Positions 26,630 to 37,040 of a stretch of DNA of 46,649 bases are shown one piece after another; the stretch's first letter is position 1, and each line of letters opens with the position of its first letter. The notes beneath the pieces are model-generated. The model saw only the letters and a list, made by a program, of their open reading frames with translations, searched no databases and was not told the origin of the DNA. The position numbers and the translations under genes were made by a program. The stretch is from Pseudomonadota bacterium (GTDB taxonomy: Bacteria > Desulfobacterota > Desulfobacteria > Desulfobacterales > Desulfobacteraceae): the NCBI GenBank assembly GCA_018821715.1, contig JAHJLN010000430.1, positions 1 to 46,649 on the forward strand, in the 5' to 3' direction.

Positions 26630-28318
26630 TTGTCCGACCAAAGTGATTATGCAAAAAAAATGTGGGTCAATGCCTATGATCAAGGCGTAAAAGATTGCGT
26701 TGACTTCAAGAATATTCTTATTTCTCAATATCTTGAAGACTCCACCAAAAATTTTCCAGACAACCCTGCCTTGATTTTCCAGGGAGTTACGCTTTCATTC
26801 AAAGAACTCAATGAAATGGTGGCAAGGTTTGCTGCAGCATTAAAAAATTTCGGCATAAAAAAAGGAGATAGTGTTGCCATTCTTTTGCCCAATGTTATCC
26901 CTTGTGTTGTCGCCTATTATGCCACCCTTAAAATCGGCGGGATTGTTGTTCTCAACAATCCTCTTTATTCTGACAGAGAACTTTTGCATCAGTTTAATGA
27001 TTCTAATTCAACCTTTCTGATAACCCTTGATCTTCTTGCCAACAGGATGGTCAACCTTCGGGAAAAAACAAAGATAAAAACCATTGTCTATACCTCAATC
27101 GGGGATTACCTTCCGTTTGTTAAACGCCTTTTATTCCCGCTTGTGGCAAAAAAGAAAGGCCTTGCAGCCGATGTAACTGCTGCAAAAAATCTTTTTAAAT
27201 TCAAAGATGTCATTGCAAAGTATTCCCCTGACTACACCCAGACAGACGTGGACTTTGATGATGTGGCCATGTACCAGTACACAGGCGGAACAACCGGTGT
27301 GTCAAAGGGTGTCATGCTGACCCATAGAAATATCAGCTGTCAGATCCAGCAGCTTGAAGCCTGGTTCCCTGGCTTTGAAAAAGGCAAAGAAGTCATGCTG
27401 GGCGCCCTTCCGATTTTTCATGTATTCGGCATGTCGGTTTCCATGAACCTTGCCATCAGGATGGGATGGGCCAATGTACTGGTTCCCAAACCCCAGCCCG
27501 AACCCTTGCTTGAAGCCATCAGCAAATTTAAAGTCACCTTTGCACCTTTGGTACCCACCATGTACATCGGCATATTGGATCATCCGGATCTTGCCCATAC
27601 GGATCTTACCAGCATTAAGGGATGTTTTTCAGGCAGTGCGCCTCTTCCTTTGGAAGTGATCAACAATTTCCAGGAAAAAACAGGTTCCATTATTGTTGAA
27701 GGGTTTGGTCTGACGGAATCCACACCTGTTACCCATGTCAATCCCTTTAACGGTGTAAGAAAACAAGGCAGCATTGGTCTTCCGATCCCTGATACAGAAT
27801 GCAAAATTGTAGATCTTGAGGATCCGGAACGCGAAATGCCGATAGGAGAGGCAGGTGAACTTCTCATCCGGGGTCCCCAGGTCATGAAAGGTTATCTTAA
27901 CAAACCCGATGAAACAAAAAAGACATTAACCAAGGATGGCTATCTTTGCACAGGTGATGTCGCCAAAATGGATGAAGACGGCTACTGTTATATTGTGGAT
28001 CGCATCAAGGATATGATTATCTCCGGTGGGTATAATGTCTATCCAAGGGATATTGACGAAGTTTTATTTGAACACCCGAAAATTCTTGAGGCCTGTTGTA
28101 TCGGCATCCCCCATGAAAAACGAGGCGAAGCGGTAAAGGCATTTGTCATTCTCAAGGAAGGAAAAGAAATGACAGAGCGTGAAGTCATTGACTATTGCGA
28201 TACAAAACTTGCAAAATACAAGTTACCGGTTGCAGTTGAATTTAGGCACGAACTTCCCAAATCCAATGTTGGCAAAATTTTAAGAAAAGACTTGAGAATA
28301 GAAGAACAAAACAAATAA
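26630..28318 (+). CDS. fadD: Long-chain fatty acid--CoA ligase
   Basis: 562 residues of the ANL family. YQYTGGTTGVSKGVMLTHRN (~205) is the ATP loop, GFGLTESTPVTH the adenine motif (~365), CTGDVAKMDEDGYCYIVDR the hinge region and KDMIISGGYNVYPRDIDEVL the C-terminal CoA-ligase signature. It activates fatty acids to acyl-CoA, the kind of substrate OleA would use. I place the start at the TTG at 26630, because GGGAGTGG lies seven bases before it; the TTG at 26612 lies upstream of that site. The exact chain-length preference is not visible. Confidence 0.88.
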   Translation: MSDQSDYAKKMWVNAYDQGVKDCVDFKNILISQYLEDSTKNFPDNPALIFQGVTLSFKELNEMVARFAAALKNFGIKKGDSVAILLPNVIPCVVAYYATLKIGGIVVLNNPLYSDRELLHQFNDSNSTFLITLDLLANRMVNLREKTKIKTIVYTSIGDYLPFVKRLLFPLVAKKKGLAADVTAAKNLFKFKDVIAKYSPDYTQTDVDFDDVAMYQYTGGTTGVSKGVMLTHRNISCQIQQLEAWFPGFEKGKEVMLGALPIFHVFGMSVSMNLAIRMGWANVLVPKPQPEPLLEAISKFKVTFAPLVPTMYIGILDHPDLAHTDLTSIKGCFSGSAPLPLEVINNFQEKTGSIIVEGFGLTESTPVTHVNPFNGVRKQGSIGLPIPDTECKIVDLEDPEREMPIGEAGELLIRGPQVMKGYLNKPDETKKTLTKDGYLCTGDVAKMDEDGYCYIVDRIKDMIISGGYNVYPRDIDEVLFEHPKILEACCIGIPHEKRGEAVKAFVILKEGKEMTEREVIDYCDTKLAKYKLPVAVEFRHELPKSNVGKILRKDLRIEEQNK

Positions 28319-28349
28319 TTTTTGTTTTACTTGAAAAAAGGATTGTCTT

Positions 28350-29765
28350 CTATCTGTCAAGAGTCGTTATGAAGGAGTTTACAAGGGTTCCAGCCAATCG
28401 CGTTCCGTTGTCCCCCTTTTTATCAATATAGTCTAAAAACAGGGAGACACAGTCAGGGCACAGCTGGATTCCTTTGACATCATCAATGATTTGAAGTGCA
28501 TTTTCAATGTTGCTTTCCTTGCGATAGGGTCTGTTACTTGTTAACGAATGATACGTGTCGGCAACGGCTGTCATCCTGGCCAAAACCGGAATTTTGCTGC
28601 CTTTAAGACCTTGGGGGTATCCTTTCCCATCCATTCGTTCATGGTGATACCGGACAATGGGAATTGTATCTGCAAGGCTGGGAATTGATTTGAGAATTTC
28701 GGCACCAATATCCGGATGTTTCATTATTTGTGCAAACTCGACTTCGGTCAGTCTGCCTGGTTTCAGCAGTATATCGTCCCGGATGCCTATTTTACCGATA
28801 TCATGCAGCCTGCCGCCGATGAACGCAGTTTCAACTTCTGTCTTGGATGCTCCTGTAAGTTTCAGCATTCCGGAAATAATCTCTCCTACAGCCTCTGAAT
28901 GACCACGGGTATAGGCATCCCTTGCTTCAAGCGCTGTGACAAGACTTGCAATCGTGGCGATCATCAGGTCTCGTTCATTATCAATCCTTTCCTTTTCTTT
29001 GAGCAGGATCAGAAACTGGTCTGATAAGATCTTTTCAACCATGATGACAAGTTGATCAATATTGAACGGTTTGCATATATATGCCACAGCACCCTGTTGA
29101 ATCATGCGGTTCATATTCCCTCGGTCACTGTTCGCACTCATGACCATAAAAGGAATCTTCTTGAGTTCATGTTTTAAACGAACGGCCTCACAAAATTTAT
29201 AACCGTTCATCACCGGCATATCAATATCACTCAGGATCATATCCGGCAGTGTTTTGTTCAGAACATAAAGCGCCTCTTTTCCATTTTCGGCGGTAAGAAC
29301 CTGAAAGCCTGATCTTTCCAGCCCCTTTTGAACTATCCTCCTAATGGAAATGGAATCGTCAACAATTAAAATAGTTCGTTCTCTTTTAAAGCTTGTTTTT
29401 AAAAGAATGTCTTTGATGGTATTGTAAAGCAGCTCTTTGGCTTCATCTTTGGTAATATATGCAGCAGCACCAACCTGGAATCCAAGATTTATGTCTTCGC
29501 CGGAATCAAAGGAACTAACAACCACTATGGGGATATTTCTGGTTTTAGGGTTTTCTTTGATCCGTCGGCAAAACTCAATTCCATTCATCACCGGCATTTC
29601 AATATCACTCAGGATAATATCAAAGTTTCCTGCTTCTGCTAATTCAAAACCTTCCTGTCCGTTTTTAGCTTCTATGATTGTGGCGTTGAAGGGATTTAAC
29701 AGCGTTATCATGCTCTTGCGAATAGTAATGCTGTCATCAACAATAAGTATTCTGGGATTATTCAT
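28350..29765 (-). CDS. Two-receiver response regulator with HD-GYP domain
   Basis: 471 residues. Two CheY-like receiver domains are in tandem: the first has VDDSITIRKS and phospho-Asp in IILSDIEMPVMNG, the second VDDSISIRR and MILSDIDMPVMNG. A short linker leads to an HD-GYP domain with HDIGKIGI and HHERMDGKGYPQGLKG. HD-GYP proteins usually hydrolyse cyclic di-GMP to GMP, so this is probably a phosphorelay-controlled c-di-GMP phosphodiesterase. No histidine kinase is adjacent. The ATG at 29765 (MNNPRILIVDD) gives a natural receiver start; an extended start at 29807 is possible. Confidence 0.85.
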   Translation of the reverse strand: MNNPRILIVDDSITIRKSMITLLNPFNATIIEAKNGQEGFELAEAGNFDIILSDIEMPVMNGIEFCRRIKENPKTRNIPIVVVSSFDSGEDINLGFQVGAAAYITKDEAKELLYNTIKDILLKTSFKRERTILIVDDSISIRRIVQKGLERSGFQVLTAENGKEALYVLNKTLPDMILSDIDMPVMNGYKFCEAVRLKHELKKIPFMVMSANSDRGNMNRMIQQGAVAYICKPFNIDQLVIMVEKILSDQFLILLKEKERIDNERDLMIATIASLVTALEARDAYTRGHSEAVGEIISGMLKLTGASKTEVETAFIGGRLHDIGKIGIRDDILLKPGRLTEVEFAQIMKHPDIGAEILKSIPSLADTIPIVRYHHERMDGKGYPQGLKGSKIPVLARMTAVADTYHSLTSNRPYRKESNIENALQIIDDVKGIQLCPDCVSLFLDYIDKKGDNGTRLAGTLVNSFITTLDR

Positions 29766-30070
29766 TTCATGTTCAAGCTTTTTATGCCGCCTCCCCCTAA
29801 AAGTCAAAACAGAACAGCTTAGTGAATCTGAAAATCAGCACGCCAAAATAGTATGTATTAAAATATTTCTTAATAAGTGTAAACATTAAAACTTATTCTT
29901 AGGATAGGCGTTGCTTTTTGTCAAAGATAAATGACAGGATTATCATCCATGGCAAGCTTTCTTTTTATGATTAATATGGATTGTGACTTGATCTATTCCA
30001 GGTTTAATAATATTCTACCCACTTAAATATCTTCAACGATTTCAAAATAAAAACCCTTAGGAGCAACCCT
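29766..30070. other. Intergenic region between the HD-GYP regulator and acnA
   Basis: About 305 bases, AT-rich, between divergent genes. Apart from the GGAG ribosome-binding site of acnA (CTTAGGAGCAACCCT before the ATG) I see no convincing promoter pair, hairpin or small gene. Confidence 0.5.
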
Positions 30071-32722
30071 ATGACAGATCATAGTTTAAAACAAACGCTT
30101 ATTCTGGACAGCAAAGAGTTTATTGTTCACAATATAACGTTGCTTGAAAAAATGAACATAACAAAAATCAATCACCTGCCCTTTGCAGCAAGGGTCCTGA
30201 TAGAAAATCTTGCACGGAATATGGCATCAAAAACCGTTCAATGGTCAGACATAATCACGGCTGCCAACTTCTATGAAACCAGAGCTAAAACCTCGGAACT
30301 GATTGCCTTCTATCCGTCAAGAGTCCTTATGCAGGATTTTACAGGGGTTCCGGCTGTGGTTGATTTTGCCGCCATGAGGGATGCGGTTAAAGACGCTGGA
30401 AAAGATCCGAAAAAGATCAACCCTCTGGTCCCTGTGGACCTGGTCATTGATCACTCCATCCAGGTGGATCATTTCAAAGAAAAAAATTCATTTTTTTTAA
30501 ATGCTCAAAAAGAATATGAACGAAATAAAGAAAGGTATCAACTTTTAAAGTGGGCTCAGAAAAGCTTTGACAATTTCAGGGTTGTCCCGCCTGAATCAGG
30601 GATTTGTCATCAGATTAATCTTGAATATCTTGCCACGGTTGTTACTACAAAACAGACCAAAGACGGGTTTATGGCGTTTCCCGACACGCTTGTGGGCACA
30701 GATTCCCATACCACAATGATCAATGCCCTGGGCGTTCTCGGCTGGGGCGTCGGCGGTATCGAAGCTGAGGCGGTCATGCTGGGTCAGCCGTATTACATGA
30801 ACCTTCCTCAAATTATCGGTGTCAATTTTGTCGGCAAGCCCCAAAAACAGATCACATCTACAGACATCGCGCTGACGGTGACAAATATCCTTCGACAGGA
30901 AAATGTGGTTGAAAAAATTGTTGAATATACAGGGGAAGGCTTAAAATATCTGACCTTGACCGACAGGGCCACCATCTCCAACATGTCTCCTGAATATGGT
31001 GCTACAGCCGGTTTCTTTCCGGTTGATGAGCAGACGCTTTCCTATCTTAAAAAAACAAACAGACCCGAAACAGCGGCTATAGTAGAAGCATATTGCAAAG
31101 CCTGCGGACTCTTTAATTTCCATGAAAACGACATAAAATTTTATAAAAAAATCACCGTGGATCTTTCTTTGATTGAAACATCGGTTGCAGGCCCGGCTAG
31201 ACCCCAGGACAGGATTTCTCTTTTTGGCGTAAAAGAACGGGCCACCAAGATCTTTGACCTTGGAAACAGAAAAGACATTCAAATCAATCCTGAAAACAAA
31301 CCCCAGGCGCTTACCAATGGCAGCATCGTCATTGCCGCCATTACGTCTTGTACCAACACATCCAATCCTTACACCATGATCGGTGCAGGACTTGTTGCTA
31401 AAAAAGCCGTTGAAAAAAACCTTTGTATTCCCTGGTATGTAAAGACATCCCTGTCACCCGGTTCCAGGGTGGTTCTCGATTACCTGAAAGGGTCCGGGCT
31501 AATAGATTATTTCCAGGACTTAGGGTTTAACAATACCGGTTTTGGCTGCATGACCTGTATCGGGAACAGTGGTCCCCTTGATCCGTTTATTGAAGAATCC
31601 ATTAAAAAAAATAAACTGGATGTCATGTCTGTTCTTTCAGGCAACAGAAATTTTGAGGCCAGAATCCACCAGGATGTCATTGGCAATTTTTTAATGTCCC
31701 CTATCCTTGTGGTGATCTATGCCATTGCAGGAAGGATTGATATCGACTTTGAAACAGAACCGCTGGGGGTTTCAAAAGATGGAAATCCGGTATTTATGAA
31801 AGATATCTGGCCCCAGCCCGAAGAAATCAATCATTTTGTTGAAACCTATGTTCACAAGAAATTTTTCAAAGATCAGTATGCCCATATTTTTAAAGGAGAC
31901 AAACTCTGGCAGGAACTTGAGGTCGAGGAAAGTACGACCTTTAAGTTTAAAAAAGATTCCACCTACATCAGAAAACCGCCATTTTTTAAAAATTTTTCTC
32001 AAAATGCACCTGATTTTAAAGACATTACCAAAGCAAAAGCCCTTCTTGTATTGGGAGATTCCGTCACAACAGATCATATCTCTCCTGCAGGCGCCATCCC
32101 TGTGGATTATCCGGCAGGCAGATATCTGATCGAAAAAGGTGTAAAACCCTGGGAATTCAATTCATATGGGTCCCGAAGGGGGAATCATGAAGTGATGATG
32201 CGGGGGACTTTTGCAAATATCAGGATTAAGAACCAGCTGATTTCAGATACAGGTGGCCTGACCCTTAAATTCCCTGAAAATGAACAAGCTTACATATTTG
32301 ATGCTTCCCAAAAATACCGGGACGAAACCACAGATCTTCTTGTTTTTGCCGGAAAAGAGTACGGCACCGGCTCTTCAAGGGACTGGGCAGCCAAAGGCAC
32401 CACGCTTTTGGGAATAAAAGCGGTTCTCTGCACCTCGTTTGAGAGAATACACAGGGCCAATCTTGTGGGGATGGGGGTTCTGCCGTTGGTTTTCAAAGAT
32501 AAGGAATCCTTTGAAACATTGGGGCTTAAAGGAGATGAAACCTTTGACATTATGAACTTAGATCAAATCAAACCCAATGGCCTTTTAACGGTTAGGGCCC
32601 AAAAAGATGATAAAAAAATAGAATTTATAGTTATTGTAAAGCTCAATACAGATATTGAAATCGACTATATTAAAAATGGCGGGATTCTTCACTATGTCCT
32701 GCGTCAAATGATCAAAGATTGA
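30071..32722 (+). CDS. acnA: Aconitate hydratase (AcnA type)
   Basis: 883 residues, normal for AcnA. The 4Fe-4S ligands are in AAITSCTNTSNP (~418) and GFGCMTCIGNSGPL (~492). GTDSHTTMINALGVLGWGVG (~210) and VLSGNRNFEARIH (~522) are active-site segments, and TGSSRDWAAKGTTLLG (~770) is in the C-terminal swivelling domain. It isomerises citrate to isocitrate, working in the oxidative TCA cycle of a complete oxidiser or in glutamate synthesis. Monocistronic, ended by a strong hairpin. Confidence 0.95.
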   Translation: MTDHSLKQTLILDSKEFIVHNITLLEKMNITKINHLPFAARVLIENLARNMASKTVQWSDIITAANFYETRAKTSELIAFYPSRVLMQDFTGVPAVVDFAAMRDAVKDAGKDPKKINPLVPVDLVIDHSIQVDHFKEKNSFFLNAQKEYERNKERYQLLKWAQKSFDNFRVVPPESGICHQINLEYLATVVTTKQTKDGFMAFPDTLVGTDSHTTMINALGVLGWGVGGIEAEAVMLGQPYYMNLPQIIGVNFVGKPQKQITSTDIALTVTNILRQENVVEKIVEYTGEGLKYLTLTDRATISNMSPEYGATAGFFPVDEQTLSYLKKTNRPETAAIVEAYCKACGLFNFHENDIKFYKKITVDLSLIETSVAGPARPQDRISLFGVKERATKIFDLGNRKDIQINPENKPQALTNGSIVIAAITSCTNTSNPYTMIGAGLVAKKAVEKNLCIPWYVKTSLSPGSRVVLDYLKGSGLIDYFQDLGFNNTGFGCMTCIGNSGPLDPFIEESIKKNKLDVMSVLSGNRNFEARIHQDVIGNFLMSPILVVIYAIAGRIDIDFETEPLGVSKDGNPVFMKDIWPQPEEINHFVETYVHKKFFKDQYAHIFKGDKLWQELEVEESTTFKFKKDSTYIRKPPFFKNFSQNAPDFKDITKAKALLVLGDSVTTDHISPAGAIPVDYPAGRYLIEKGVKPWEFNSYGSRRGNHEVMMRGTFANIRIKNQLISDTGGLTLKFPENEQAYIFDASQKYRDETTDLLVFAGKEYGTGSSRDWAAKGTTLLGIKAVLCTSFERIHRANLVGMGVLPLVFKDKESFETLGLKGDETFDIMNLDQIKPNGLLTVRAQKDDKKIEFIVIVKLNTDIEIDYIKNGGILHYVLRQMIKD

Positions 32723-32782
32723 ACCCTTCTATCCTTGAGCCCTGGTGCAATCTTGCTGCACTAAAGGCTCAAGGATAGGGTT
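32722..32782. terminator. Strong hairpin between convergent acnA and pepA, probable bidirectional terminator
   Basis: The arms 32722-32741 and 32766-32782 pair almost perfectly (CTATCCTTGAGCC with GGCTCAAGGATAG, continued by AACCC with GGGTT). There is no long T run, but it fills the whole 60-base gap between two stop codons. Confidence 0.7.
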
Positions 32783-32785
32783 AAA

Positions 32786-34321
32786 TTATGTAAGCCCCCC
32801 TTTTTTCCAGTTTTGAATCAGATTTAAAAAAGTTCTGACCCCTATGCCGGAAGGCCCTTTGGGGATATAAGATTTTTCTGTAAAATCCCATGCTGTACCT
32901 GCAATATCCAGATGAGCCCAAGGGGTTTTGCCCACGAAATTTGACAGATAGGCTGCTGCGGTGATGGTGCCGCCGGGCTTTCCCCCCACATTTTTTATAT
33001 CTGCCACTGTTGATTCAATCTGCTTTTTATACTCTTCGGTCAGCGGTAACCGCCAGATGGGTTCTCCTGCCTCTTTGCCGGCCAGGATAAGACTTTTTGC
33101 CAAATGATCATTATTGCTTAAAAGCCCTGAATGATGGTGGCCAAGCCCTATGATCACAGCACCTGTCAGTGTAGCAATATCCACAACACAATCCGGTGAA
33201 AATCGTTTTACGCCGTAGGCCAGGGCATCTGCCAGGATCATCCGGCCTTCGGCATCTGTATTCACGATTTCAGAGGTAACCTTGTTAAAATGATGAATAA
33301 TATCCCCTGGCCGGACAGCTGTTCCGCCCGGCATATTATCTGTGGCAGGAATGATGGCCACAACGCCAACCAGCGGCTTTTCCTCTCCCACAGCCTGCAT
33401 GGTTGCCAGAACGGCTGCACCGCCGCACATGTCATATTTCATCTCTTCCATGCCGGATGAAGGCTTTAGACTGATCCCTCCCGAGTCAAATGTAATGCCT
33501 TTTCCCACCAGTAAAATCGTATTGGTTTTATTTTCAGGTGTGTATTCAAGAATGACCATCCTGGGAGGAATGGCTGATCCCTGGTTAACCGCGAGAATCC
33601 CTCCCATACCCAGTTTTTCCAATTGTTTTTTCTCAAGGCAGGTATAGGTTAGTCCATATGTTTTGGCCAGGGTTTTAGCATAATTTGAAAATTCTTTAGA
33701 TGTCCACCCATTGCCGGGTTCATTGGCCATATCCCTTGCTTCACAGGCGGCTCTGGCAGCAATAACGCCCTTTTTTGCCCCTTTTCGGATGGTTGCAATC
33801 GCTTTTTCACAAACAAATCGAATCGTCTTAAGTCCGATATAGTCGGTCTTTTTTTTGGTGATTTTCTTGTATTTTAAAAACCTGTAATCTCCAAGCAAAA
33901 GGCCTTCTGCAATGCATTGTGCCGTCTTTTCCGCACCAAGGTGTGCAAGATCGGGCAGACAAACGGTTATTGTTTTTGCTTTAATTTTTTCACACACTTT
34001 TGCCACATTGCCTCCGACCTGTCTTAACATATCAGAAACAATTGAAAGCTCTTTTTTGTTATCGATTTTACCCATCCCCATCACCAGGATTCTTCGTGCT
34101 CTTACGTTTTCCTTTATATTTACAGTGGTCGGATAAAAAAGGAGTTGTTCTTGATCCTTGGCTGAAAAATCTCCTAAATCAAATGCTTTTGCAACAAGAT
34201 CCTGTATAAAAGCATCACTCTTTGGGGCCTTATCCTTTTCCTGGGCCAGACAATATACAAGCAGATCCGTATCAATTGTCTTAGCCGGTCTTTTGTTTAC
34301 GGTTAATTGTGTGTTTTTCAT
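32786..34321 (-). CDS. pepA: Leucyl aminopeptidase (M17 family)
   Basis: 511 residues. The M17 signature NTDAEGRMILADAL (~360) carries metal and active-site residues. Further ligands lie in GKGITFDSGGISLKPSSGME, with Asp and Lys of the two-metal centre, and MCGGAAVLATM. A cytosolic hexameric peptidase, sometimes also a DNA-binding regulator. The N-terminal macrodomain-like part is present and degenerate, as is usual. I chose the ATG at 34321, preceded by AGGGAT, over an upstream ORF extension to 34351. Confidence 0.92.
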   Translation of the reverse strand: MKNTQLTVNKRPAKTIDTDLLVYCLAQEKDKAPKSDAFIQDLVAKAFDLGDFSAKDQEQLLFYPTTVNIKENVRARRILVMGMGKIDNKKELSIVSDMLRQVGGNVAKVCEKIKAKTITVCLPDLAHLGAEKTAQCIAEGLLLGDYRFLKYKKITKKKTDYIGLKTIRFVCEKAIATIRKGAKKGVIAARAACEARDMANEPGNGWTSKEFSNYAKTLAKTYGLTYTCLEKKQLEKLGMGGILAVNQGSAIPPRMVILEYTPENKTNTILLVGKGITFDSGGISLKPSSGMEEMKYDMCGGAAVLATMQAVGEEKPLVGVVAIIPATDNMPGGTAVRPGDIIHHFNKVTSEIVNTDAEGRMILADALAYGVKRFSPDCVVDIATLTGAVIIGLGHHHSGLLSNNDHLAKSLILAGKEAGEPIWRLPLTEEYKKQIESTVADIKNVGGKPGGTITAAAYLSNFVGKTPWAHLDIAGTAWDFTEKSYIPKGPSGIGVRTFLNLIQNWKKGGLT

Positions 34322-34456
34322 GCATATCCCTTTTTTTATTTTTTTTAACAAGTTTTTTCAGGATAACACTTTTTCTGAATTTGTGATATACTGCGCCTCG
34401 CTGTTTTTATGTGAAGATATTTTAATCAAATTGTAATTAAGGAATTTTTTTTAGTC

Positions 34457-36190
34457 ATGGAAATCAATCATTACGAGTTTAAGTATGGCGAATTTGGAGA
34501 AACTTTGGGAGTGCAGATAAATCTTCGAGGGTTTGATGTCCTTCGCTTCAATAACATCTGCAAAGGCACTGCCTTTACAATTGAAGAAAGACGCAAGCTT
34601 AAACTCAGCGGTTTTCTGCCGCCAAGAGTAAAAACCCTTGAGGAACAACTATCCTCAAGCCTTGATATCGTCGAAAAAAAAGAGACGGATATTGAAAAAT
34701 TTATTTACATCAGAAGCCTGTATGACAGAAATGTTGTTCTGGCTCATGCCGTTATTGCCAGCAACATCACAAAATTTTTGCCCATTATCTATACCCCGAC
34801 AGTCGGCCTTGCCTGCCAGCAATATTCTTCAACCTTTCGAGGGGCAAACGGTATCCATTTTTATCCGGGAAATATCAATTATGCTGAATATGTTCTGCGC
34901 AATTATACAGATCAGGATATTGGAATTGCAGTGGTAACGGACAACCAGGGAATTCTTGGAATTGGTGACCAGGGTGCCGGCGGTATTCCCATCTGCCTCG
35001 GAAAGCTGATGCTTTACACCCAGGGTGCTGGAATTGCCCCCTGGCATTGCCTTCCCATATCACTGGATGTGGGGACAGATAACGAAGAACTGTTAAATGA
35101 TCCAAATTACCTGGGCTGGCGGCACAAACGCTTGAGGGGAGAAGAATATTATACATTTATTGAAAAATTTGTAGCTGCGTTTAAAAAATGTTTTCCCCGT
35201 GCTTTATGCCAATGGGAAGATTTTTCAAAACAGACCGCATTTACGGTTCGTGATAAATATCTTAAGAAACTGATCTCTTTTAATGATGATATCCAGGGAA
35301 CCGGTTCCGTTGCCCTGGCCGGAATTCTTGCCGCCATGAAAATTAAAAAAGACAAGTTTACAAATCAGGTTTTTCTGGTGAATGGAGCTGGTGCCGGCGG
35401 TATCGGTATTGCTGAACAGATCCAGGTAGAACTCATGGAACAGGGCCTGAATGAAAAAGACGCGATGGATAGAATCTTTACCCTTGATTCTCGAGGGATT
35501 GTCACTTCTGACAGAGAACTTGAACCTTACAAGGTCAAATTTGCAAAAAAACCGGAAACACTGCCCTGGCTGAAATCACCGGAAGACAATACGCTTTTGA
35601 ATGTCATAAAAAATGAAAAGGTTACCGTATTGATAGGAACATCCGGGCAGCCGGGATGCTTTACAAAACAAATCGTTACTGCTGTGGGGGAAAATACCGA
35701 TAGACCCGTGATTCTGCCGTTGAGCAACCCCACTGCAAAGACCGAAGCGCTGCCCAAAGATATTTATGAATGGACAGATGGAAAAGCATTGGTAGCGACA
35801 GGGTCCCCTTTTGATCCCGTTAATTACAAGGGCAAGTCATATAGAATCGGACAGATGAACAATGCCTTTATTTTCCCGGGTGTAGGACTGGGTATTGTGG
35901 CATCTGGTGCAACAGAAGTGCTGCCGGTTTTCTTTTCTGCTGCAGCCCACGCAATTACAGAATTTATCAGCCAGGAAGATATTAATGACGGTATCCTGTT
36001 TCCGCCTCTGGATCAGTTAAGACAAGTCTCTCTTGAAGTTGCCAAAAGAGTCGGTGCTGAAGCCATTAAAGCCGATATCACCGGCAAGGGGTGTGCCTTT
36101 GCCAAATTTAAACACAATAATGATCCTGAACGGCTCAACATGATTGTGGAAAAAATGTGCTGGGATCCCAAGTATCTGGAACAAATTTAA
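34457..36190 (+). CDS. maeA: NAD-dependent malic enzyme
   Basis: 577 residues, the long eukaryote-like/SfcA class. YTPTVGLACQQYS (~115), the catalytic-lysine region VVTDNQGILGIGDQGAGG (~160), metal ligands in FNDDIQGTGSVALAG (~275) and the NAD-binding VNGAGAGGIGIAEQ (~308). It decarboxylates malate to pyruvate. It stands alone, divergent from pepA, and ends at a hairpin terminator. Confidence 0.93.
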   Translation: MEINHYEFKYGEFGETLGVQINLRGFDVLRFNNICKGTAFTIEERRKLKLSGFLPPRVKTLEEQLSSSLDIVEKKETDIEKFIYIRSLYDRNVVLAHAVIASNITKFLPIIYTPTVGLACQQYSSTFRGANGIHFYPGNINYAEYVLRNYTDQDIGIAVVTDNQGILGIGDQGAGGIPICLGKLMLYTQGAGIAPWHCLPISLDVGTDNEELLNDPNYLGWRHKRLRGEEYYTFIEKFVAAFKKCFPRALCQWEDFSKQTAFTVRDKYLKKLISFNDDIQGTGSVALAGILAAMKIKKDKFTNQVFLVNGAGAGGIGIAEQIQVELMEQGLNEKDAMDRIFTLDSRGIVTSDRELEPYKVKFAKKPETLPWLKSPEDNTLLNVIKNEKVTVLIGTSGQPGCFTKQIVTAVGENTDRPVILPLSNPTAKTEALPKDIYEWTDGKALVATGSPFDPVNYKGKSYRIGQMNNAFIFPGVGLGIVASGATEVLPVFFSAAAHAITEFISQEDINDGILFPPLDQLRQVSLEVAKRVGAEAIKADITGKGCAFAKFKHNNDPERLNMIVEKMCWDPKYLEQI

Positions 36191-36203
36191 TATAAGTTAA
36201 ACA

Positions 36204-36243
36204 CCTGCAGCCGCTTAACCCGTCCTGGGTGCGTGGCTGCAGG
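36204..36243. terminator. Terminator hairpin between maeA and rsmG
   Basis: CCTGCAGCC (36204-36212) pairs perfectly with GGCTGCAGG (36235-36243), followed by TTTAAT. It separates two convergent genes and could serve both. Confidence 0.75.
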
Positions 36244-36244
36244 T

Positions 36245-36913
36245 TTAATCTTTAACAGACAACTTGATCATATATCGGTCTGATTTTTCAAAGGGCAGTT
36301 GGTAATAATGGGTTGATACACTAAATTGATTTGAAATATCAGAAGTCATCTCCTGGTCTGCATGTTTTCCTTTCATGGCATAGAGGGTCCCCTTTTGATT
36401 TAAAAAGGGAACACCAACGGCAGCAAAGCTTGAAAGCTCTGTAAAGGCACGGGATATGACGGCATCAAACTTGTTTTTATAGGTTTGATTTTCATGAAGG
36501 TCTTCAACCCTTGTATGGATGGCATCAATATCTTTCAGATCAAGCATCCGAATGACATGCTTTAAAAAATTTATTTTTTTCCGGGAAGAATCTATCAGAA
36601 CCACTTTTAATAAAGGCATCATGATTTTTATAGGAATCCCCGGAAATCCGCCACCTGACCCTATATCCATCAGATTGGTCTCATTTTCAAAAAATGAAAC
36701 AGCTGCAATGGAATCGATAAAATGCTTTTCTGCAATCTGCAATGGATCTTTAATAGCCGTAAGATTTATTTTTTTGTTCCATGCCATCAACTCTTTTGCA
36801 TGAACGATCATCTGGTCTGCCTGATGATCTGAAACCTTTATTCCCAGATGCTTTGAGCCGTTTATTAGATGATAGTGAAATTTGGGGATAGAATGTTCTG
36901 ATAAATTATGCAA
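36245..36913 (-). CDS. rsmG: 16S rRNA (guanine-527-N7)-methyltransferase
   Basis: 222 residues. The SAM-binding motif I is MDIGSGGGFPGIPIKI (~82); NLTAIKDPLQIAEKHFIDS (~50) is the family N-terminal signature; VISRAFTEL (~160) is motif IV-like. It methylates G527 of 16S rRNA. It is not next to mnmG or parA, where it is often found. The start at 36913 is a TTG without a clear Shine-Dalgarno, so the exact N terminus is uncertain. Confidence 0.9.
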   Translation of the reverse strand: MHNLSEHSIPKFHYHLINGSKHLGIKVSDHQADQMIVHAKELMAWNKKINLTAIKDPLQIAEKHFIDSIAAVSFFENETNLMDIGSGGGFPGIPIKIMMPLLKVVLIDSSRKKINFLKHVIRMLDLKDIDAIHTRVEDLHENQTYKNKFDAVISRAFTELSSFAAVGVPFLNQKGTLYAMKGKHADQEMTSDISNQFSVSTHYYQLPFEKSDRYMIKLSVKD

Positions 36914-36929
36914 AATCTATAATTTTTAC

Positions 36930-36958
36930 TTGACAAATTAAAGGGTTAAATATATTAT
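36930..36958 (+). promoter_or_regulatory. Sigma70 promoter of the EF-G gene
   Basis: Perfect TTGACA (36930-36935), 17-base spacer, TATTAT (36953-36958). This leaves a leader of about 145 bases before the ATG at 37109. Confidence 0.75.
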
Positions 36959-37040
36959 ATCCGCTTTCATAAGCTAAGTTTAACTTCGGGTATACACTAA
37001 CAAAATCGTAATAATTTAGCAATATAAAAAATACGGCAAA